Positions 11,180 through 21,692 of a DNA stretch of 60,000 nucleotides are shown one piece after another (position 1 is the stretch's first letter; each line of letters starts with the position of its first letter). The notes under the pieces were generated by a model. That model made no database searches. It was given only the letters and a program-made list of their open reading frames with translations, and was not told the DNA's origin. The DNA is from Cryptomeria japonica (lineage: Eukaryota; Streptophyta; Pinopsida; Cupressales; Cupressaceae): assembly GCF_030272615.1 (NCBI RefSeq), contig NC_081410.1, positions 139,108,849-139,168,848 on the forward strand. Direction: 5' to 3'. Made by a program: the position numbers and the translations under genes.

Positions 11180-11335
11180 AACATGAGAAATTTGACATTC
11201 AACCCAAAAGACATGTTGTTTAGACCAAGAGAGCTAACATTTAGACTAGAAGAGCTGACGTTTAGACCAAGAGAGCTGACGTTTAGACCAAAAGAGCTAA
11301 TGTTTAGACCAAGAACTCTGAAGCTTAAACTACTG
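11180..11335. repeat. 21-bp tandem repeat block 2
   Basis: Units of the form AGAGCTGACGTTTAGACCAAG repeated about six times with drift. The period equals that of block 1 but the unit differs, apart from the shared ACCA core. Confidence 0.75.
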
Positions 11336-11479
11336 ATGTTAGAACTTAGACAATGATTATTTTGACCCCAAGAGTTAATGTGTAGAATGAGAAAATTGAT
11401 GTTTATACCTAGCAAACTCAATCTTGGAGAGTTAATATTGAAATATGAAAATGCTAATATTCATACCAAGAGAGCTAAC

Positions 11480-11807
11480 ATTTAGACCAGAAGAGCGACT
11501 GTTCCAACCATAGGTGCGATTGTTTGGACTGAAAGTGTGAGTGTTTGGACCGTAGATGTGACTATTTGGAATGTAGGTGTGACTGTTTGGACCGTAGGTG
11601 TAACTGTTTGGACCGTAGGTGTGACTGTTTGGACCGTATGTGCGACTATTTGGACCATATGTGCGACTGTTTAGAATGAAAGAGCTAATCTGCTATGAAA
11701 CTTGTAAATTTGAAAATTTGACGGTTGACTTTGTAATTTTTGTTGTATTTTAATGGATGATGTCTTGACTGGACTGAAAGTGTAGCTGTTTGGACCATAG
11801 CTGCTGG
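11480..11807. repeat. 21-bp tandem repeat block 3, left part, with a longer repeat
   Basis: Units like TGTTTGGACCGTAGGTGTGAC recur from about 11500 to 11680. They are followed by a longer unit containing AAAGAGCTAATCTG and TTTTTGTTGTATTT that occurs twice more at 26400-26660. Element C inserted here, so the array continues at 26255. Confidence 0.8.
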
Positions 11808-13370
11808 TGTAGGAGCACTTAGTTTTGAGTCCTATTTCTTCATTTTGGTGTGTTTATTCTTAGGATGGTTTGGAGTGGTGAATAAGAGTCTTCTATTATG
11901 TATTAATATGTTCTAGTTATGTTTTGGTAGGTTGAAAGTCTTTAGGACAATGCACTTGCTCAATTTTGGCTTGTAAGCCCTTGTAAGCCTAAAATGGCAA
12001 AATCTTGCATTTTGATGAAAAATGCCTTGAATAGCCTTATTTGGCATTAGGATTTGATAATGTAATGGTTTTTAGTCATCCTAGATGGTTTGGAGGAGAA
12101 AATTAAGCATGTAAGGAAAAAATGTACTTTTTGGCAAAAGTTGTCAAAGTTGCTCGACAACGTTTTGCAACGTTGAGCAACTTTTTGCATTTTTGTGAAA
12201 AGGGTTGGTTAGGAAAATAATGGAGAGTTACAAAAATAATGGCATATAAAATCCTTGAGAAGGTATGTAATGAGGCTGTTGAACGCCTGGAGTTGATTGG
12301 AATACAATTTGTGACCATTTTTGAAGTTTTACATTGCATTTTTCAAGAATTAGAGCAACAATCCGTATCTAATGGATTGATTGCATTGTTGTACTTTGTG
12401 TGTTGTTTGTGCATGTTCTTGAAATTCTCAAGGAAGAAATTTGATTAGTTTATTTTCAAGTTTGAATTGAGTTTTATATTTTTGCAAGCTCTCGACTTGA
12501 GTAAGGGTTTGAGAGCCCCAAACATGGCTCCAGCTCGAAGTCCTTTGAGTTCTTCTCAATAGCTCTTGGGACTTGAGCCATGGAACCTTTGTATAGTGTA
12601 CATAGCTTTTACTTTCCTTTGGAGGTCATTGAAAGGCCAATGAGAATCATTTCCTAAGCAAGCTTAGTCATAGCCCGGTTAGGAAATGAATGAGATTATG
12701 CAAGTATTTGTAGGAATGAGAAGAGTTGGAGTTGTAGAGTGTTTGGGATGAACAAGTGATGTGTGGTAGAACATATGTGTGAGTTTTGATGTGTGGCAAA
12801 TCAAGGAAGACACCTAACCCTTGGAAAAGGACCAAAACAATCCCAAAACCATCTAAAACAAGCATTTCTCAGGTTATGTACCTGTACGGTCAGACTGAGA
12901 TTCCTAAGTTCAAAATTGGAAAGTAATTCCAAAAGGGTATCCTGACCATCAAAAAAATTGTGTGGGTCTTTAAAGAAATTGGGAGAAAATCCACAAAAAC
13001 CGGCTAGGTATGGCTAATTAGGGCTCTAGGGCTACTAGGCCTAGAAAATAGGAAAAAGAAGGAGCGATGGGGAAAAGAATCAAACCCTCACTCAAAAAGA
13101 ATTGATTTCCCTTGAAAAAAATCTCAAACACCTACGACAACCTCTGCAAGCATTTTTAAGGATTTTTAGAGTGTAAGGTTGTATTTACCCTTGTGAATCT
13201 CAACCATGCTTGAGCAACTAGTGAGCACATCTGGATTGGGAGAAATCTTGGGGAGTTGAGGTGTCTAAATTGGTTAGTATAACAGATGAACAATGAATGA
13301 ATCTGACTAGGATAACACCTGTTTACCCTTAAACAAAGAATTAACTCTCTTTGAGTAGGACTCCCCATCA
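11808..13370 (+). repeat. Element C 5' LTR
   Basis: Runs from TGTAGGAGCACTTAG to GACTCCCCATCA and aligns with 24701-26254. Shared stretches include GCTTGTAAGCCCTTGTAAGC and ACCTGTACGGTCAGACTGAG. It contains the candidate stem-loop at 12146-12184. Confidence 0.88.
12146..12184 (+). promoter_or_regulatory. Candidate stem-loop in the C LTR
   Basis: Arms AAAGTTGCTC and GAGCAACTTT flank a loop that itself contains AACG and CGTT. The 3' LTR copy at 25038-25066 keeps the outer arms (AAAGTTGC and GCAACTTT) although its loop has lost about ten bases. The function is unknown. Confidence 0.4.
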
Positions 13371-13388
13371 TAGTGGTATTAGAGCCTC
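13371..13388 (+). other. Element C primer-binding site
   Basis: Directly after the LTR the sequence reads TAGTGGTATTAGAGCCTC. TGGTATTAGAGCC matches the usual initiator-Met tRNA complement (TGGTATCAGAGC) with one C-to-T change. Confidence 0.75.
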
Positions 13389-13412
13389 TAATATTTGGGA
13401 AGAAGAAAACAT

Positions 13413-14202
13413 ATGATAGACACTGAATCAGTAGGAGAGAATAGTTTAAGGATGGTGACCAATGCAGAGATAGAAAAGAAGGTATAAGACCAAGAAGAAG
13501 AAAATAGGATCCTCAGAGAAAGATTGCTACAACTGGAGAGCAACTAGATACAGTTGAAGATAAAAATGAGAAAGTGACAATCAAGGTCAATGAGGGGAAG
13601 GGAGAAGAAGTTGTAGAAGAGGATATGACTCTTGAACTAGACCCTATTCTACTTGAAGAACCTTTCCTTAAAGCCATTAAAGCCTTAGGAGGAAAATCCT
13701 TAGGAGTGCCACTTTTTTGTGGAAAAATGGAGCCTGAGGTAGTCTTGGAATGGATAGAGGGATTGGAGAATCACTTTGAATGTGATGGAATTAGTGAGGC
13801 ACAAAAGGTTAAGGTGGCCAAGTCTAGATTGAGAGGGACAACATTGACTTGGTGGAAATTTATTCAAGAAGAGAGGCAAAAAGAGGGCAAGAACCCCATA
13901 GCTACTTGGAAGCGCATGTTAGCCAAGGTGAAAGAGGCATTCATCCCTTAAGATTATGAATTCCAGTTGTACAGGAGGAGATAAAATTTGAGGCAAAGAG
14001 ACTTGGATGTGAGTAGCTATACTGAGGAATTTCAGAACTTGTGTCTAATATCCAAGGTAGTAGAGGATGAGAACATCAAGGTATCCAGATACTTGAATGG
14101 CTTGAGATGAAATATTCAATAGGAATTAAGCTTGTTATGCCCCAACACCATGCACAAGTGCTACCAGTTGGCACTAGGACTGGAGGAAAATAGCAAGAAG
14201 AA
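13413..14202 (+). pseudogene. Element C gag, part 1
   Basis: A likely start ATG lies at 13413; a frameshift near 13560 leads into the open segment 13574-13951. The retrotransposon gag domain shows GVPLFCGKMEPEVVLEWIEG and RGTTLTWWKF, the conserved Trp block of gypsy capsids. Stops follow at 13951 and 14108. The frame is cut at 14203 by the insertion of D, and the remainder (zinc knuckle) lies at 20903-21300. Gag forms the particle that packages element RNA. Confidence 0.82.
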
Positions 14203-14207
14203 ATAAG
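14203..14207. other. Left target-site duplication of element D (ATAAG)
   Basis: ATAAG precedes TGTTGGCAAATG and is repeated exactly at 20898-20902 after the D 3' LTR. Confidence 0.88.
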
Positions 14208-14996
14208 TGTTGGCAAATGCACACTCCAATGAGAAATTGTAGGCGATTGAAGGTATTGTCATTGATGGAAAACTTACAATCATGTGATACCAGCAGGCAC
14301 CAGCATCGACAAATTCTACATCGGCACACAATTCACTGACACCAAAAATATTGATCACTGACACCATGGCTGACAGGAATTTTGGTTAATTATATTTTAT
14401 ATTTAATTGTAAAATCTTTTTATAATCTGACATGGCAGATTGTAATATGACTCATATAAGTATGAGATCATTGTAGATCATTTAGGACGTGATAGATGGA
14501 AGGATTAATGCAGACCTAATATGCGAATTGTAAGGCAAATATTGGATAAGGGTTTATATATATTGCAGAGCTTAAATCGGTACTGAACCTGACATAGTAG
14601 ATGTTGATTTGAAGTAGTACATGACATTGGATTTGTATAATCCAATTTTGTAAGTTAGTGTGACTTCTTTTTGTACCTGAGCAGTGAACTCTAGGCACTT
14701 GGCCTTCCTGCATGTGCAGGCCCCTATTGTAAACATTAATATTCCCTTATTGGCCAGTAAGTGAATATTGTGGGTCACAATTCCCACCAAGGTTTTTCCC
14801 ACACCGAGAATCCTTGTTAAAAATATTGTGTTATGGTCTGTCTTTTATGTTGTGGTTATTATTCTTATTTACTGCATTATTTTTGGTTTACCGGTACACA
14901 ATTTTGAAATGCTTTTCATGTTATAAGTTAAGAAATTTCATATACCGATTAGATACCGATTCACCCCCCCTGTTAGTATCTTTGGGAATCCTAACA
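14208..14996 (+). repeat. Element D 5' LTR
   Basis: Begins TGTTGGCAAATGCACACTCC and ends TTGGGAATCCTAACA, pairing with 20106-20897. It carries the common copia-type LTR block (TCCCACCAAGGTTTTTCCCA near 14783) and a pyrimidine-rich end (CACCCCCCC). Confidence 0.92.
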
Positions 14997-15014
14997 ATTG
15001 GTATCAGAGCCTAG
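14997..15014 (+). other. Element D primer-binding site
   Basis: ATTGGTATCAGAGCCTAG directly follows the LTR; TGGTATCAGAGC is complementary to the 3' end of initiator-Met tRNA. Confidence 0.88.
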
Positions 15015-15067
15015 TCCTCTATTTTTAAAAGCCTAATAGCTTGAGGAAGATCTTGACATCGGTAGAG

Positions 15068-16154
15068 ATGGAAAATTGAGAAAGCAATTAGAAACAACTC
15101 TTTCAAACTATGATGCAAAATAAGTGAAGAATATCAAACTTGAAGATGATCTAAAAGCTGTATAGGATATTATTCGAGGACTTCAAAAAAATTTCACTAT
15201 AGCAAGAAACAAAAAAAGAGAACTTTGTGAAAAGATGTAGAATGATGAAGATGAAAAGGAAACTCTCAATGATCTGGTGAACAAACTGAGACAAGAAAAT
15301 AGTACAATGAAGAATGAGATGCAGGACATGACTATGAGATTTTGTAAAGAAATTGAAGATAGAAAGAAGAATAAAGATGACTTGGTTAGAAGACTAAATG
15401 ATGCTAGAAATGAAAACACAAGACTTAGTCATGAAAATCATATGCTAAAGACAGATCTAATTCACTTAGAACATGACAAAATTGAACTCATGAGACAAAA
15501 GATTTCTTGGAAAATGAGTTGGCTACTGCAAATCAACACAAGGAGAAATTCAAGAAAAGTTCAGAAGAATTTGATGACATGCTGAAGAATCAGAAACCTA
15601 ATGGTGATACAAATGACCTTGGCTTTGAAATTGGTGAAAGCTTTGGTACTGCAAACAAACATGACCATAGCAAACCGGTAAGACAACCTAATGCTTACAA
15701 ATTTAATGGGAAATGTTTTAATTGTAACAAGTATGGTAATAGAGAAAATTAGTGTAGATCTAGAAACTATCAGAACACTAATATACCCACCGATCAATGT
15801 TCTAAATGCAACAAACTTGGTCATAATTCAGAAAATTGTAGAATGAATGTAAGATGTTATGCTTGTGGAAGATTTGGACACTTATCTAATCAATGCAGAA
15901 CACATACCGGCATAGGATATGGGAAAGCTATTCAGAAAAACAATGTGACTTGTTATGCTTGTAACAAGATTGGACATATTGAAATTTTTTGTAGAAGTAA
16001 GGCATCACCAACAAATAACAAAGGACCCAGCCTGAAAGGTAAATAAAAGGTTGAAGAGGTAAAGAAAGAATTCTCAAGGCAATGGATTAGAAGGTCAGAT
16101 CAGAATGTTGATGGGAATACTCCTCCACTGGTAGGAGACTCTTCATCTAACTGA
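15068..16154 (+). pseudogene. Element D ORF1: coiled coil plus four CCHC zinc knuckles
   Basis: A Gag/nucleocapsid-like protein. The start is placed at the ATG at 15068 by comparison with A. The first part (about 15277-15560) is a strongly charged coiled coil (LVRRLNDARNENTRL, HENHMLKTDLIHLEHDKIEL). Four CCHC knuckles follow at about 15715-15995, including CSKCNKLGHNSENC, CYACGRFGHLSNQC and CYACNKIGHIEIFC. The first has its His position changed (CFNCNKYGNREN). Such knuckles bind RNA. No capsid domain was recognised. Several stops and at least two frame changes interrupt it. The family's normal end seems to be the TGA at 16152-16154, as in A (about 38500). Confidence 0.82.
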
Positions 16155-16457
16155 AGGAAAATCCTTTGGGGGTTTGGCAACAAACTGAAAAACATTCTAA
16201 TATACCCTCGGTTGATGGTAAGAAGTTGAATTACTTCTTTACCAGCAGATGAGTTAAGTTTGACTTAACCGGCAAGCATTAAATATGGTCGTTGAAGGAA
16301 ATAACACTATAAAGAAAGTGTTTTGGCTCTATTTTTATTCACCAAGCATTCAAAATCTTCAGAGAGTGTGAAATTCCCAAACGAAGGCATCCTTAGCGTA
16401 AAGTGAAGCAGTTCATCCAAGCACTCATCCTAAAGGCAGATTGAGGTATTTATAACC
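16155..16457 (+). other. Element D inter-ORF region
   Basis: About 300 bp without coding signal between ORF1 and ORF2. A TATAAAG box at 16308-16314 lies some 145 bp ahead of the ORF2 start. Whether it acts as a promoter cannot be seen from the sequence. Confidence 0.4.
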
Positions 16458-19400
16458 ATGGCATCCTCCTCTATTCCTAAATTCATTGCAAACCCTATTA
16501 TTGTAGAAGAAGTTAAATGCCCTAGACCTATGTTTAAGATTATTCCCGACATTACAAAGAAAGATGATACCCTAGGGGCATTCTCTCAAATTCCTAAAGG
16601 AGTAGTATATGCTGAAGACCCTAGAATGTACATACATTGTCACATAGAAGAACTAAGACATGAAGAAATCAAGAATATGTATCAGACTATTTTATGTGAT
16701 GAATCTGGAAATATCAAACAAGAACATAAGATAGTGGAAACCCTAGGTTTTACTGAAATCCTTAGTATCCCAGATTTTCCCAAGGATGTTATAAGGATTG
16801 TGCTAAGCAGAGTGCATGGAGAATTATTTTGGTTGGATTCAATTCATAAGATCATGAAAGAGGCAGTTAGGGCAGTAATAGGCTTACCCTCCATCGGTAG
16901 TAGGCCTGACAAAATGAAGGTGGTCTCTAATGACACTGTAACGAACCTAACCGGTGCAAATTTTGACAAGAGATCACTTAGAGTCAATGATTTTAAAGAT
17001 GAAAATGTCAAATTCATTAGCATGGTACTTGGCTACAAAGCCACTCATACAAATAGACTAAACTCAGTCTCTAGCTTGTGTATTAAAAGTGCTTATGACT
17101 TAGTGAACAACAATGCTAAGATTGACATCTGTGAATGGCTGAAAGATAAACTAATAGAAAACCTAAAGAAAATCAAAGGTGATAAGAAGGGAACTTTTAG
17201 ATTTGGAAATTTTCTTGTATGTTTGATGTTGTACATTACCAAAGAAGTACCCGGTACTGGCAAGAAAGACTTTGGATTTGATATACCGGTAGGAAAACAA
17301 CTATTGGACATACTAAACAACATAGGAGAAAATAGAGATAAGAACATCAATGAATATTTCCAAGCATTTAAGGCAAAGATGAAATCTAGAACAAGGTTGT
17401 CCCAAGCAATTGTTGACAAATACAAAGATGATGTATGCATTGTGGTAAAGAAAGATGAAATCTAGATGGAAGCAGTTGTCCCAAGAACTATTTGGGTAAC
17501 CAAAATAGGATATGAAGTTGATCAGAACATAACTGAGACATATGCAAAAGCTCTACTTAAGGCACCAGGAAAACCAGATGAGAAATTATTTGGCAATGCT
17601 GAGACAATTGAAAGTGGTATTTAGTCTAAGAAAATCGAACAGATAGTGAGGAAGGGAACTAGACAAGCTAAAGCAATTGAGGAAGATGTATTGAAGCAAA
17701 CTGGTATTAAGGAAAGTGAGTTGGAAGGACTTCAACTAGAAGCTCATCTTTCACTAGTTGCAACTTGTTTTGAAAGTGACATATGGGCTGAATTCAAAAG
17801 GGTAGAAAGGAAATGAAAACCCTCACCAGTACCCTCACCCACACCTAGAAGAATAAGACAAAAGCAACATGTAGTTAGGCCTCCAAATAAGAAGTTAACT
17901 CCAAAGAAAAATAAGGTAAAATAGGTTATTGCTCCACTAGACAAACTTCTAAGTGAAATAACAGAAGATGGAAAATTGAAAAATATTAGCAAGTTGTATA
18001 ACACACTTTCTATTGATGATAAAGAGAGCATAGAGAATAGTGTAATTTCACACTTAGACATATACAAGAAATTTTTGATGGAAATTGTTGATGATATACC
18101 CACTGATTTATACAAAAGACTAGAAGCCAGAAGGGTAGCTATTGTTGAGTTAGATAAAAAGATAAAAATAGAAAAATTACTTGTAGTGCACCCAGTAAAC
18201 TCACCTGAAGAAATAGATCAATTAATCAGTGAGGCCAACCAGACAATATTTTCAATCGGTCACCGACAAGTAGCACTCATGGCAGGCAGAGTGAATGAAG
18301 TTAATGAAGAAACTGCAAATTTGTGGGACAGCTTCTTTGTTGAAAAGGAGAAACAAGAAGAACTCAAAAGACCTAAGACCATCAGGGTATACCAAAAGGA
18401 CAAGGATAAGGGGAAAGGTAAGGAAGGTGGACCTCCAAGCCTTAAGATAATGGATAACTTTCCCCCACCTCTTTCTGATACTCCACTGATAGAAACTATT
18501 GACACACAACTAGACACTAAGAGTATGGAGACTCCTCAAGAGGATACAAATCCTGAGTCAGAAATTTTGTACACTATGAACATAGATACACAAGAGGTGA
18601 ATGTTGCAGTTGTCAAAGAGACCACTGAAGATAAGAAGAAAAGTATGGCTACTAAGCCACCTTTTGCAGATGTTGAGATTGGGGTTAGTGATACTGTAAA
18701 TATAAGCACACAGAAAAACCTACTCAGAAAGAGAAATAGATAGAGGACACCACTGAGAAATAATTAGGAAAATCGGCAATGGACAGTGTAGAGGTGCATA
18801 CTGAGAAACCGATAGTGCATACTGAGACTTCATCAGAAAAACTAGCAGAAGAGAGCACAGAGAAACCCTCTGAGGCACAAATTAAGAAACAAGAACACAA
18901 ACAGGCTAAGGTACATGTTCAAATTGAGACAGTTCCACCGACAACAAATGAAAATCTGAAACCTTTGCTAGTAGAAATGTAAACACAAAGTGACCTACCA
19001 GAGGTCAAAACAAGAAAAGTTATTACTACAACCGGCAACATGGAGATTGTGAAAACAGTTGGGCAGACATCTGGTTCTTCAATGACAAAATTCAGACCAA
19101 CGAATGTGACAGAGGTATTATTAGATTCTATTAAGAAAATCACTGAGTGTAATGCACAAGCCTACAAGGCTATTGATAACACAATTCCTATTCTTAAATT
19201 GATAGCACCCAAGTGCATCGTGGGAAGTAAAGATTCCTTAGGTCAACTAGACACATTGTCTAAATACATCACCGATAACATTTTGACTGTTGACCAGATA
19301 AATGAAGACACATTCAAAGCGAGAATGAATAAGGAGAATGAAATATTCTTTGAGGAAATAGTGAAGAAGAATAAGGAACAAATGAAAACCTTATTACTAG

Positions 19401-19876
19401 CACTAGGATAAAAAAATTTGGATTTCAAGAAACTGTACAGAGATACCTGCAAAATTGATATTTTGATAGAAGACATAGATTTAGAGATCAGCAAAGAACA
19501 AGATGAAATTAACAATATTATTGACAATTTAATAGGAACGTCAGATCCATTTTTGGAAATTGAAAAGAACATTGCAGATCTTGAAGAGAAAATTGAGAAG
19601 TTAGAAAAAGATAAAGAGAAGATAAAGGTTAAGGCAAAGGATTTAAAATGCAAACTAGGTCCTAAACTAAATTACCTCATTTCTTTGAGAAAAGAAATTT
19701 CTAAGGCTCTGGTTCCCGAACTTAAGACACCGAAAGAGAAAATGTACATATTCACTGGTAGAGTTGAAAGAATAGAAGCAACATTAAAGGATAGCAAAAG
19801 GTTCAGTGACAGTCAAAATTTTGCATTGGCGGACATCTATCAGATTATAACCCACCAGTTACAAGGATCTAGGTAG
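16458..19876 (+). pseudogene. Element D ORF2: large unrecognised protein
   Basis: About 1,140 codons. The start ATG at 16458 has a good context (ACCATGGCA) and matches the A start at 38912. The frame runs from 16458 to 18743 with stops at 17463, 17623, 17814 and 17922. It shifts once near 18745-18780 and continues to a TAG at 19874-19876. The N-terminal third (about 335 residues) is globular, with blocks VHGELFWLDSIHKIMKEAV, RLNSVSSLCI and IKGDKKGTFRFGNF that recur in A. The middle is Lys/Glu/Pro/Thr-rich. The C-terminal part is coiled coil (DLEEKIEKLEKDKEKIKV). No signal peptide, membrane segment or pol motif is visible. I do not recognise the family. The globular part could be a remote relative of env-like or plant-transposon-associated domains, but this is only inference. 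Confidence 0.75.
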
Positions 19877-20105
19877 GAACTACACTCCATTGATAGTGAA
19901 TGACAACCTTTGTTATTGATGTCAAAGGGGGAGTAGTGGAGATGAGAAAAATGATTAGAAGAAAGACATCATCATCTTAGGGGGAGAATCTTGATAACAC
20001 AGATTTTGGTAAGACAATTTTGGCAAATCATTTTTGGATAACATTTTTGGATATACAGTTTTGATTTTTCTCATGAGTGTTGCCATCAATGCTAAAGGGG
20101 GAGAT
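19877..20105 (+). other. Element D 3' UTR and polypurine tract
   Basis: Holds a first purine run GTCAAAGGGGGAGTAG (19920-19935), a second GGGGGAGAATC near 19980, and the LTR-adjacent tract GCTAAAGGGGGAGAT (20091-20105), preceded by GCCATCAAT. The last is nearly identical to those of A, E and I. Confidence 0.75.
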
Positions 20106-20897
20106 TGTTGTCAAATGCACACTCCAATGAGAAATTGTAGGTGATTGAAGGTATTGTCATTGATGGCAACCTTACAATCATTTGATACCGGCAGGCACCG
20201 TCACTGACAAATTCTACATCGACACATAGTTCAGTGGCACCGAAAAGATTGATCATTGACACCATGGCCGAGAAAAATTTTGTTTTATTATATTTTGTAT
20301 TTAATTGTAAAATATTTTTATAAGTCAACATGGTGGACTGTAATATGACTCATATAAGTATGAGATCATTCTAGATCATTTAGGATGCGATAGATGGAAG
20401 GATTAATGCAGACCTAATATGCGAATTGTAAGGCAAATATTGGATAAGGGTTTATGTATATTGCAGAGCTTAAACCGGTACTGAACCTAGCATAGTAGAT
20501 GTTGATCTAAACCAGTAAATGACATTGGATTTATATAATCCAATTTTGTAAGTCAGCGTGACTTCTTTTTGTAACTAAGCAGTGAGCTCTAGGCACTTGG
20601 CCTTCCTGCATGTGGAGGCCCCTATTGTAAACAATAATATTCCCTTATTGACTAGTAAGCGAATATTGTGGGTCACAAATCCCACCGAGGTTTTTCCCAC
20701 ACTCAGTTTCCTCATTAAAAATATTGTGTTATGGTGTGTCTTTTATGTTGTGGTTATTGTTCTTATTTACTGCATTATTTTCGGTTTACCGGTACACAGT
20801 TTTGAAATTATTTTCATGTTATAAGTTAAGAAAATTCATATACCGGTCAAATACTGATTCACCCCCCCCCCTCTCAATATATTTGGGAATCCTAACA
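20106..20897 (+). repeat. Element D 3' LTR
   Basis: Begins TGTTGTCAAATGCACACTCC and ends TTGGGAATCCTAACA, followed by the ATAAG duplication. It differs from the 5' copy by scattered, mostly transition changes. Confidence 0.92.
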
Positions 20898-21300
20898 ATA
20901 AGAACAAAGCAACAGAGGTAGAGGTAGGGGAAGAGATTGCATAGGTTAGAGAGGTAGTTTTGGTGGAATAAGTGTAGACCAAAGATCTCAAGGGGAATCC
21001 AAGTTGGTTGAGAAAAGTGGGGATTCCAATAGCAAGAGTAGCTATAGAGGAAGGTCTAGTGGATTAGGAAGAGGGTCCTATTTTGCCACCATGAAGTGCT
21101 ACAACTGCCATCAACTTGGATACCTGACCTATAAGTGACCTGAGAAGTCTTCTTCATCCTGAGGAGGTGAGAGAAGAGTAAATTATGCTCAAGAGGATGC
21201 AGCAAACATGAAGGCATCAAAAGTAAGTTTGGATTTAGTGGTTGGAGAGAACCTCATGATAAGGAGAGTCTTGATCAAATAACCAGTTAAGGAGGAACCT
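20898..21300 (+). pseudogene. Element C gag, part 2 (zinc knuckle)
   Basis: After the right ATAAG the gag frame of C resumes with a basic Gly/Arg-rich stretch. A zinc knuckle near 21090-21130 reads CYNCHQLGYLTYK followed by TGA. The expected His is Tyr and the last Cys codon is a stop, so RNA binding is lost. Confidence 0.7.
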
Positions 21301-21315
21301 AGCCAAAGGAGATCC

Positions 21316-21684
21316 TTGTTCAGAATAAAATGTAAGATCATGGGAAAGCTGTGTAGAGTGGTAGTGGATTCAGGATCCACATACAACATAGTGTCAAAGG
21401 AAGTGGCGAGTAAGCTCAATTTGCCAAGAATACCACAAAGTGATCCCTATAGAGTTACATGGCTCAAAAAGGGGCAACATGTTCTCGTAAATGAACAAAC
21501 TTGGGTTGAGTTCACCATTGGAGGTTACAAAGACAAAATATTGTGTGATATCTTGCCCATGGATGCTTGCTACCTACTCCTAGGTTGGCCATGGCAGTTT
21601 GACAGAAAAGCAATACATCATGGAGAGAAGAATGCTTATACCTTATACAAAAAGATGGAACCACCTAAAAAATCCAGTCCATAG
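21316..21684 (+). pseudogene. Element C aspartic protease
   Basis: A 122-codon open segment. CRVVVDSGSTYNIVSKEVA holds the D-S-G active site and LCDILPMDACYLLLGWPWQ the second conserved block. The active site itself is intact. It belongs to the gypsy Gag-Pol and is followed by reverse transcriptase in another frame. Confidence 0.88.
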
Positions 21685-21692
21685 TAGACCAA

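Larger units (their letters stand above)
14208..20897 (+). mobile_element. Element D: pol-less LTR retrotransposon nested in C
   Basis: A 6,690-bp element bounded by 789- and 792-bp LTRs and a perfect ATAAG duplication. Inside are a primer-binding site, ORF1 (coiled coil and four zinc knuckles) and ORF2 (about 1,140 codons), then a polypurine tract. No protease, integrase, reverse transcriptase or RNase H motif occurs anywhere in it. It is related to element A: the same order of parts and alignable ORF1 and ORF2 proteins. Because D is uninterrupted it is the best copy for studying this family. Confidence 0.88.

Noticed and set aside
15183-15419. Ser/Leu/Phe-rich minus-strand frame opposite D ORF1
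   Set aside because: Antisense shadow of the coiled-coil ORF1.
19243-19653. 136-codon minus-strand frame with apparent hydrophobic segments
   Set aside because: Antisense shadow of D ORF2; the Lys/Glu-rich sense frame aligns with A.
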